Origin: Campylobacterota bacterium
GTDB lineage: Bacteria; Campylobacterota; Campylobacteria; Campylobacterales; Sulfurovaceae
Direction of reading: 5' to 3'
Length of the DNA stretch: 11,123 nucleotides
NCBI GenBank assembly: GCA_013153825.1
Contig: JAADDP010000061.1
Span: 1-11,123 of the forward strand
A model generated the notes under the pieces. It was not told where the DNA came from. It was given only the letters and a program-made list of their open reading frames with translations, and ran no database searches. How positions within the stretch are numbered: the first letter of the stretch is position 1; each line of letters begins with the position of its first letter. Made by a program: the position numbers and the translations under genes. Below, one piece after another: positions 6,569-11,123 of the stretch.

Positions 6569-7245
6569 CTAATCTCCTCAACCATTTTATAGTAGCTCTC
6601 GACCCCACTCTTCTCAATAAAGTGGCTATTAACTCTAGCATAGAATGGTATGTGTGCCTCATCTACATCTATCTTAAGTGGAATCTTATCTATATATTTT
6701 CCACTAATTGGGTCTAAAATTTTGATACCATCTTTAACAACAATTGCAACCAATCCAATTAGGTTATTAGTGGCAAATTGTCTAATATTCTCTATAGTCA
6801 CCCTATCTGCCCCACTATTTATATAGAAGTGGGCATATAGGTCTGGGTGAATCCAGAATCTATCGGGTGTACTATCTACAATCTTCCCATAAACCCTGCT
6901 ATTTGGTGCTATTAGCAGTATATTATCATATAGATTTCCAACTACAACTCTATCACCAACCTTAAGTGTAGTCTTAATATTTGGGATATTATCATGTTTT
7001 AGTATCATATACTCATCAACAGAGAGCCTATTACCCCCTTTTGATGTAACTCTGTACGTTATAGCCTTTAGGGACTTTCCATAGTCATGTATGATAACAC
7101 CCGTTCTCCCTGCCGGAATATTCCCAGATATAGTAATCTCTCTACCACTCCCTATAGAGAGGACTCTACTCTCAATACTCTTGGGCAGTTCTAGTGCCAT
7201 TATGAATAGACTATTTAGTAAAAATAGTAGAACAGTTTTAAACAT
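6565..7245 (-). CDS. Exported PgbA N-terminal-domain protein
   Basis: The 226-residue protein begins with a signal peptide (MFKTVLLFLLNSLFIMA, then LELPKS). Its mature part matches what I recall of the N-terminal domain of Helicobacter PgbA: an ESRVLSI opening, GVIIHDYGKS, VGDRVVVGNLYDNILLIAPN at about 97-116, then FWIHPDLYAHF at about 129-139. H. pylori PgbA is about twice as long and binds plasminogen through a lysine-rich C-terminal tail. Here that tail is missing and the chain ends VEEIR, so plasminogen binding is unlikely and the domain must have another, unknown envelope role. It precedes glcD with a 4-base overlap, the same order I recall for HP0508-HP0509, hinting at a linked function. 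The ribosome site AAGGA lies about 6 bases from the ATG. FlgA was considered but the motifs do not fit. Confidence 0.8.
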   Translation of the reverse strand: MFKTVLLFLLNSLFIMALELPKSIESRVLSIGSGREITISGNIPAGRTGVIIHDYGKSLKAITYRVTSKGGNRLSVDEYMILKHDNIPNIKTTLKVGDRVVVGNLYDNILLIAPNSRVYGKIVDSTPDRFWIHPDLYAHFYINSGADRVTIENIRQFATNNLIGLVAIVVKDGIKILDPISGKYIDKIPLKIDVDEAHIPFYARVNSHFIEKSGVESYYKMVEEIR

Positions 7246-7272
7246 ATTTTTCCTTTTAAGTTATAGGAAAAA

Positions 7273-7281
7273 ATTATAACA
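7273..7281 (-). promoter_or_regulatory. Extended -10 promoter of the pgbA-like/glcD operon
   Basis: TGTTATAAT on the minus strand (7281 to 7273) matches TGnTATAAT exactly. It would start transcription near 7266 and give a leader of about 20 bases with the AAGGA ribosome site. It lies just downstream of the SCP2-gene terminator, so this operon has an independent start. Confidence 0.6.
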
Positions 7282-7325
7282 AAAATCTTTAGTGGGGATA
7301 TTTAAATAATCTTTGGAGGTTTTAG

Positions 7326-7345
7326 AAAAAATCCCAAAGTGGGAT
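7326..7345 (-). terminator. Intrinsic terminator of the SCP2-domain gene
   Basis: Read on the minus strand, ATCCCA (7345-7340), a CTT loop and TGGGAT (7336-7331) form a perfect 6-bp stem followed directly by a run of Ts (7330-7326). It begins 5 bases after the stop codon of the SCP2 gene. This is the cleanest rho-independent terminator in the window. Confidence 0.8.
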
Positions 7346-7350
7346 ATTTT

Positions 7351-7746
7351 CTATATTTGAGCCATTAGTGCAAAACTCTTAACGAATGGACCAGCCATAG
7401 ATGGGTTTTTAATCATAGCTCCAAAGTCACCCTTTACAAACTTCAACTTTCCTGTAGCCACTGCAAGACCTATAGATGTCATTGTGAGAGGCTTACTAGC
7501 CCACTTCTCCCAATCTTTCTGAGATGCTCTCATATCCCAATCAAGCTCCTCTCCACTATATAGACCTGCAGATACAGCCTTTCCATTCTCTACAACAAAT
7601 ACACAAGCTGGATTCTCATCATCTTTAAATCCACAAGCTATAGTAGCGTTGAAGTTAATCTCTGCCAATTTACCTGAAACCTCTGGATGCTCATTCCATA
7701 AATCTTTTAATCTATTTATCCACTCTTCTGAAAATAGTTCAGCCAT
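7351..7746 (-). CDS. SCP2 sterol-carrier-domain family protein
   Basis: This 131-residue cytoplasmic protein is a single SCP2-like lipid-binding domain. The diagnostic part is the C-terminal half: a tryptophan-rich stretch (DWEKWASKPLTM, about 78-89), SIGLAVATGKLKFVKGDFGAM (about 91-111), where the paired GKL...KGD glycines are typical, then a hydrophobic last helix (PFVKSFALMAQI). SCP2 domains form a hydrophobic tunnel that holds sterols, fatty acids or acyl-CoA. Bacteria like this one lack sterols, so another lipid is likely; the true ligand is unknown. Cysteines are at 38 and 48. There is no signal peptide. The gene has its own promoter and terminator and is therefore probably monocistronic. 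The ribosome site AAGG is about 9 bases upstream of the ATG. Confidence 0.8.
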   Translation of the reverse strand: MAELFSEEWINRLKDLWNEHPEVSGKLAEINFNATIACGFKDDENPACVFVVENGKAVSAGLYSGEELDWDMRASQKDWEKWASKPLTMTSIGLAVATGKLKFVKGDFGAMIKNPSMAGPFVKSFALMAQI

Positions 7747-7779
7747 CTGATTATACCTTTTATATAAATTTAAATGGCT

Positions 7780-7807
7780 ATTTTACTTTATAGGGTAGAA
7801 ATGTCAA
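7780..7807 (-). promoter_or_regulatory. Sigma70 promoter of the SCP2-domain gene
   Basis: On the minus strand a perfect -35 TTGACA (7807-7802) is separated by 16 bases from TAAAAT (7785-7780). The predicted start near 7773 leaves a leader of about 27 bases. It is the only promoter here with a consensus -35, which suggests constitutive, fairly strong expression. Confidence 0.55.
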
Positions 7808-7874
7808 CAAAAAAGGGATAAATAGCTACATAAATCTATTAAGTGTAGTGTTTCTTTCCACCAATCTATAATAA

Positions 7875-9713
7875 TTATAAAGTATTCTTATATATCTTCT
7901 GTCCAATATCTCTATATCTACTATAGTAGTGGGTCACAAAATCTCTTATCTCCCCATCTCTTGGAAGATATACTCCATCCTCTCTAGTGAGATATCTATC
8001 TAAAAATATTGAGGCATCTCTCTTATCTATATAGTGCTGTGCAAGATTTCTATATCTCTCTATATATAGCTCTTTTAACCTATCATATTTACCGTAGTCT
8101 ATCTCTATTCTGTCTCTATATCTGATAACTCCAGACCTGAAGAGTATATCTAGATGGATTAGACCCTCACAGTAGTATGGAAGAACCTCTCCAACCTCCT
8201 GCCAAGCGATTAGTGATACGGCTCGATTTACCAAATCATCAACTATATATCTATATAGAGTATCATCTCCCTTATAAAATATAGAGACAAGCCCCCCAGC
8301 CGTGGCCTTAAACTCCTCAATATTCTTAAATGCTCCACTCCCATTCATGAGGCTCTCGGTATCATCATCTACCCATAGTATATGACCAAACTCATGACCT
8401 ATAGTTGATATCTGATATATCTTGTGCCAGAGTTGAGGATTTCTATCTTGAAGCTCTCTCCTCCTCTTTACAAACTCAACCCCGAAGAACTCTACTGCAA
8501 TCTCCATAGTCGGCTTAGCTCTACTACTCTCAAGTACAAAATCTGCATATGCAAAAATCTTCTTTCCATACTCTGCCGATACAACCTCATCATTTGGAAC
8601 AACCTGTGCAGAGAAGAGACCGTTAAACTCAGCTCCGTAGAATAGCATTGGCCTACCTATGTATAGCTGTGTTCTATCTATAGCCTCTACACTCTTTAGG
8701 AGGATACCATTAAGCTCATCTCCTCTCAAAATTTTAGAGAACTCTATTACAAAATCCCTCATACTCTTTTGAATATCTGAACCACCCTGAAGTTTTGGAT
8801 TTACAACTCTTAAGTCCCACTCTAGAGCTACAGCTTTTCTGTAGTGATCCTCATAATACTCCAGAGGGTGTCCAACCTGTATAGGTGTTTTTATCTCCAT
8901 CCAAGCCCTATCCACATTTGCCCAGTGACCAATAAGCCTTTTAGGTTCGGTCGATGAGAGTGCCTTTTTGAGTAGTACAAAGTACTTTATCCAAGCCTCC
9001 TTCTGGTTAAATACCCTATCCTCCTCTACGCTGAGGTTCTCTATACAATCCTCAATGACACTTATTAGCTCTCCAACCTCCTCTTTAAAGGCATCACTGT
9101 ATGCGACACTCCTATAGTTACCACTCTCATCTCTCTCCAATACTGAGTAGCATCTATCACCTACCAAGCCATTTGGATCTAAATCTAGTAGATTTCTCTC
9201 ATGTAACATCTTAAGAACAGCCTCGTGGCTCTTAAACTCCTCCAGAAGCTCTCTATTTACACCATCTATAATCTTTGCAGTCCAGCTAGATTGCCACCTA
9301 CTCATAACCTCCCCAATATTGTGGACACCCTCAATTAATACTTGATAGAATGGAGTTAGTAGATTTTCAACCTCTATCCATGCGATGAAGTACTCATGCC
9401 TTATGAGGTAGAAGTCTCTCACAAATCTATATGCAATCTCTCTCTTCTCAACTATCTCCCTCTCACTGAAGCCCAACCTCTTTAGAACCTGCTCTAATGA
9501 CTCATCTCTGAGATTTACCACTCTTGTTAATAGTGCCATTACAGTATCTTCACTATATGGTATATTTAGAGCCTTTAGAAGATTATCTATAACCTCTTTA
9601 GCCTCTCGATTATCCTCACCACGCAGTATTCCAAAATAGCTATTTAACTCTTGTTGTCTATCTGAAAGCTCATCATATATTTTCTGCAAATCCTGCATAA
9701 ATTTCTGTTGCAT
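7875..9713 (-). CDS. ciaB: CiaB-like protein with M49-type zinc metallopeptidase signature
   Basis: This is a 612-residue soluble protein without a signal peptide or membrane segment. The length and mostly helical composition fit the CiaB family of Campylobacterota (C. jejuni CiaB is about 610 residues), but that assignment is from memory. The clearest feature is HEFGH at 440-444, in STIGHEFGHILW, followed at 466-470 by EEFKA in NIEEFKATAGG. This HExxH plus downstream E-E-x-(K/R)-A pair is the zinc site of the dipeptidyl-peptidase III (M49) group: two histidines and a later glutamate bind zinc, and the HE glutamate is catalytic. The site looks intact, so a cytosolic oligopeptidase is a sound inference. 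C. jejuni CiaB is described as a secreted invasion protein. A GTG just before the ATG (9716) is possible, but the ribosome site favours 9713. It lies 98 bases after rdgB. Confidence 0.7.
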   Translation of the reverse strand: MQQKFMQDLQKIYDELSDRQQELNSYFGILRGEDNREAKEVIDNLLKALNIPYSEDTVMALLTRVVNLRDESLEQVLKRLGFSEREIVEKREIAYRFVRDFYLIRHEYFIAWIEVENLLTPFYQVLIEGVHNIGEVMSRWQSSWTAKIIDGVNRELLEEFKSHEAVLKMLHERNLLDLDPNGLVGDRCYSVLERDESGNYRSVAYSDAFKEEVGELISVIEDCIENLSVEEDRVFNQKEAWIKYFVLLKKALSSTEPKRLIGHWANVDRAWMEIKTPIQVGHPLEYYEDHYRKAVALEWDLRVVNPKLQGGSDIQKSMRDFVIEFSKILRGDELNGILLKSVEAIDRTQLYIGRPMLFYGAEFNGLFSAQVVPNDEVVSAEYGKKIFAYADFVLESSRAKPTMEIAVEFFGVEFVKRRRELQDRNPQLWHKIYQISTIGHEFGHILWVDDDTESLMNGSGAFKNIEEFKATAGGLVSIFYKGDDTLYRYIVDDLVNRAVSLIAWQEVGEVLPYYCEGLIHLDILFRSGVIRYRDRIEIDYGKYDRLKELYIERYRNLAQHYIDKRDASIFLDRYLTREDGVYLPRDGEIRDFVTHYYSRYRDIGQKIYKNTL

Positions 9714-9723
9714 CACCGCTCCT
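9711..9723 (-). promoter_or_regulatory. Ribosome site deciding the ciaB start
   Basis: The leader holds AGGAG (9723-9719), then CGGTG, then ATG (9713-9711). The in-frame GTG at 9716 would be only 2 bases from AGGAG, too close, whereas the ATG is 5 bases away. The ATG start is therefore preferred; the GTG reading adds one methionine. Confidence 0.65.
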
Positions 9724-9744
9724 ATTGACTCAATATCTGCACAT

Positions 9745-9771
9745 ATTATATGATTTTTCTTTAGCTTTCAA
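9745..9771 (-). promoter_or_regulatory. Candidate promoter of the ciaB-like gene
   Basis: On the minus strand TTGAAA (9771-9766), a 15-base spacer and TATAAT (9750-9745) precede the gene. The spacer is shorter than the usual 17. A perfect 5+1+5 palindrome, ATTGA-C-TCAAT (9724-9734), lies in the leader just before the ribosome site. No terminator is seen after rdgB, so read-through from cmoM-rdgB is also possible. Confidence 0.45.
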
Positions 9772-9811
9772 TTACTTTTTTACCATTTTAAAGAAAAATA
9801 TATCGACCACT

Positions 9812-10405
9812 TCACATTTTAGATGTCAACATCTTTATGATAGGTTCAATGTTATCTAAAGCTCTTCTTCTATGTGATATCCCCCTCTTAATATCTGCTT
9901 CCAGCTCTCCAAATGTCCTACTGTAGCCATATGGGATGAATATCGGGTCATATCCAAATCCATTCTCACCCCTCGGTGAATCTATAACCTCCCCATAACA
10001 CCAGCCGTGTGCTGTAAACTCTCCAAATTTTCCCACTATAGCTATAGATGCAGTGTAGTACGCCTCTGCCCTCTCAAGACCTCTATCTCTTAACTTTCCA
10101 ATAAGCTTCTCCAGATTATCCCTATCTGTTGCTCCATCTCCGGCATACCTCGCAGAGTAGATACTAGGCTCTCCATCTAAAATTGGGACTGTCAATCCAC
10201 TATCATCTGATATTACAATATACTCCTCATCAACTCTACTATATACCTCTCTAGCCTTTATGAGTGCATTCTCCTTAAAGCTATCTCCACTCTCATCTAT
10301 CTCTAAATCTACTAATAGCTCTCTATATGGAATGAACTCTATATTGAACTGCTCTTTAAACTCTCTGAGCTTTCCTCTATTGTTACTTGCCATGATAAAC
10401 TTCAT
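9812..10405 (-). CDS. rdgB: RdgB/HAM1 non-canonical purine NTP pyrophosphatase
   Basis: The enzyme hydrolyses ITP, dITP and XTP to the monophosphate and pyrophosphate, keeping deaminated purines out of DNA and RNA. The 197-residue protein is full length and carries the family motifs in order: SNNRGK at 7-12 (triphosphate binding), ESGDSFKENALIKA at 38-51, SDDSGL at 66-71 (catalytic aspartate and metal site), GENGFGYDPIF at 146-156 (base recognition) and ISHRRRAL at 176-183. The start MKFIMASNN matches the usual MKxxxASNN opening. GGAGG lies 8 bases before the ATG. It follows cmoM after 29 bases on the same strand, with no promoter or terminator visible between them, so the two are probably co-transcribed. 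Confidence 0.97.
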   Translation of the reverse strand: MKFIMASNNRGKLREFKEQFNIEFIPYRELLVDLEIDESGDSFKENALIKAREVYSRVDEEYIVISDDSGLTVPILDGEPSIYSARYAGDGATDRDNLEKLIGKLRDRGLERAEAYYTASIAIVGKFGEFTAHGWCYGEVIDSPRGENGFGYDPIFIPYGYSRTFGELEADIKRGISHRRRALDNIEPIIKMLTSKM

Positions 10406-10434
10406 AATCTATACCTCCAATCTTCTAAATAAAT

Positions 10435-11123
10435 TTATATCTTCTTAGCCAAAATATGGATATATCTCCCCATATCTCTGAATGTCTCCTCTCTTGCGTG
10501 GAGATACTCCAACCTCATCAACTTTTCCATATCACTATTTTCCAATACCTCTTTTGACATATAGTCATAAAATACTCTAATTGCTGTCTGTCTCTCTATT
10601 TTAAAGCCCTGTTTTTTTAAAAAATCTCTAATCTCATGAGGCTTTTGGGGGTAGGGTGGGGTGAGTCTCTTTCCTCTCCCATACCACTTCTTTTCCAAGA
10701 TTGTATCAAATCTCCATGAACCCTGAAGCACATTTCTATAAACTAAAGAGTTATAGTTAAAAAAGAGTAGAGATATATAACCTCCACTCTTAACCCCCTC
10801 TAAAATCTTCTCTAAACTCTCTAGTGGCTTGGCCAACCACTCAATTACAGCATGAAATATAATCAAATCCTGTTTTGGAAGCTCTTTTACTATCTCTTGT
10901 GCAGGTTTTTGGAAAAATGGAATATCTGCTAAGCCCTCCTTTTTAAAGTTCTCTTTAGCTCTCTCTAACATCTTATAGGATATATCACAACAGACCAGAT
11001 TATGCCCCCTCTTAGCAAACCATAGAGATATCTGCCCAAATCCACACCCAGCATCTAAAATATCTAACCTTTTCTCACTATTATATAATTCTTCTAAATC
11101 CTCTTTTAGAAGCTTTAGCCTCC
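10435..11123 (-). CDS. cmoM: tRNA 5-carboxymethoxyuridine methyltransferase CmoM-like (5' end off window)
   Basis: The frame is open from the stop at 10435 to the right edge, giving 228 residues; an internal ATG at 10971 is not the start, since the SAM-binding core lies upstream of it. Motif I LDAGCGFGQISLWFAKRG and motif II CCDIS come first, then IIFHAVIEWLAKP (motif IV), GGYISLLFFNYN, KRLTPPYPQKP, AIRVFYDY and the ending MGRYIHILAKK. These follow the order and wording of E. coli CmoM (formerly SmtA; 261 residues), which methylates cmo5U34 to its methyl ester in tRNAs reading NNN family boxes and so tunes wobble decoding. About 20-30 N-terminal residues are missing. The coding strand contains T6A7 (10624-10612) with two in-frame slippery heptamers. 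It heads a probable operon with rdgB. A related small-molecule methyltransferase cannot be fully excluded. Confidence 0.8.
   Translation of the reverse strand, partial: RLKLLKEDLEELYNSEKRLDILDAGCGFGQISLWFAKRGHNLVCCDISYKMLERAKENFKKEGLADIPFFQKPAQEIVKELPKQDLIIFHAVIEWLAKPLESLEKILEGVKSGGYISLLFFNYNSLVYRNVLQGSWRFDTILEKKWYGRGKRLTPPYPQKPHEIRDFLKKQGFKIERQTAIRVFYDYMSKEVLENSDMEKLMRLEYLHAREETFRDMGRYIHILAKKI

Noticed and set aside
6565..7245. Reading this gene as flagellar FlgA because of its signal peptide and beta-rich make-up
   Set aside because: The LLIAPN and WIHPDLYA motifs point to the PgbA N-terminal domain, and no SAF-type FlgA motif is visible.
7750..7755. TATAAT on the minus strand just before the SCP2 start codon
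   Set aside because: It lies between the ribosome site and the ATG, so a promoter there would leave no usable leader. The TTGACA/TAAAAT pair upstream is better.
7801..7821. Small plus-strand open frame ATGTCAACAAAAAAGGG
   Set aside because: It ends after six codons, has no ribosome site, and overlaps the SCP2 promoter.
10435..10971. Shorter methyltransferase starting at the ATG at 10971
   Set aside because: The frame continues upstream and encodes the SAM-binding motif LDAGCGFG, which the short version would lack. The gene is cut by the window edge, not short.

Overview
This window most likely comes from the chromosome of a Campylobacterota (epsilonproteobacterial) species, probably a free-living relative of the Sulfurimonas/Sulfurovum type. 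The evidence is a PgbA N-terminal-domain protein directly upstream of a GlcD-type oxidase (an order I recall from Helicobacter pylori, HP0508-HP0509), a CiaB-like protein, and promoters built on an extended -10 box with no clear -35. The DNA is AT-rich, but the codon choice is unusual: GAG far outnumbers GAA, nearly all arginines are AGA/AGG, and ATA and CTA are common. No mobile element, CRISPR array, RNA gene or prophage is visible. Almost every base is coding, and no gap exceeds 160 bases.

Layout. Bases 1-1492 (minus strand) hold the N-terminal 497 residues of an RND/MMPL-family exporter that runs off the left edge. Divergent from it, across a 158-base AT-rich control region, is an OmpP1/FadL-type outer-membrane porin (1651-2904, plus). 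Convergent with the porin is a two-gene lipoprotein operon (minus): a TlpA-like thioredoxin lipoprotein (3341-3955) followed, with a 4-base overlap, by a SPOR-domain lipoprotein (2919-3344). Release factor 2, prfB (4093-5187, plus), is divergent from that operon. It converges on a second coupled pair (minus), a pgbA-like gene (6565-7245) followed by glcD (5195-6568), again with an ATGA overlap. A stand-alone SCP2-domain gene (7351-7746, minus) has its own sigma70 promoter and a clean intrinsic terminator. It is followed by a ciaB-like zincin gene (7875-9713), rdgB (9812-10405) and a cmoM-type tRNA methyltransferase gene (10435 to the right edge, 5' end missing), all on the minus strand.

Functional themes. 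Four or five genes concern the envelope and lipids (RND exporter, FadL porin, SCP2 protein, two lipoproteins). Three are housekeeping genes for translation or nucleotide quality (prfB, cmoM, rdgB). One is an FAD-dependent 2-hydroxyacid oxidase. Two belong to families named after pathogen virulence factors (PgbA, CiaB), but here they look like ancestral non-host versions: the PgbA-like protein stops after the N-terminal domain, and the CiaB-like protein carries an apparently intact zinc-metallopeptidase signature. I see no clear novel multi-gene defence or mobile system. The observations most worth following are the metallopeptidase signature in CiaB, the cysteine pair in the FadL protein next to a periplasmic thioredoxin, an 8-bp hairpin folded over the fadL stop codon, and tandem slippery heptamers inside cmoM.
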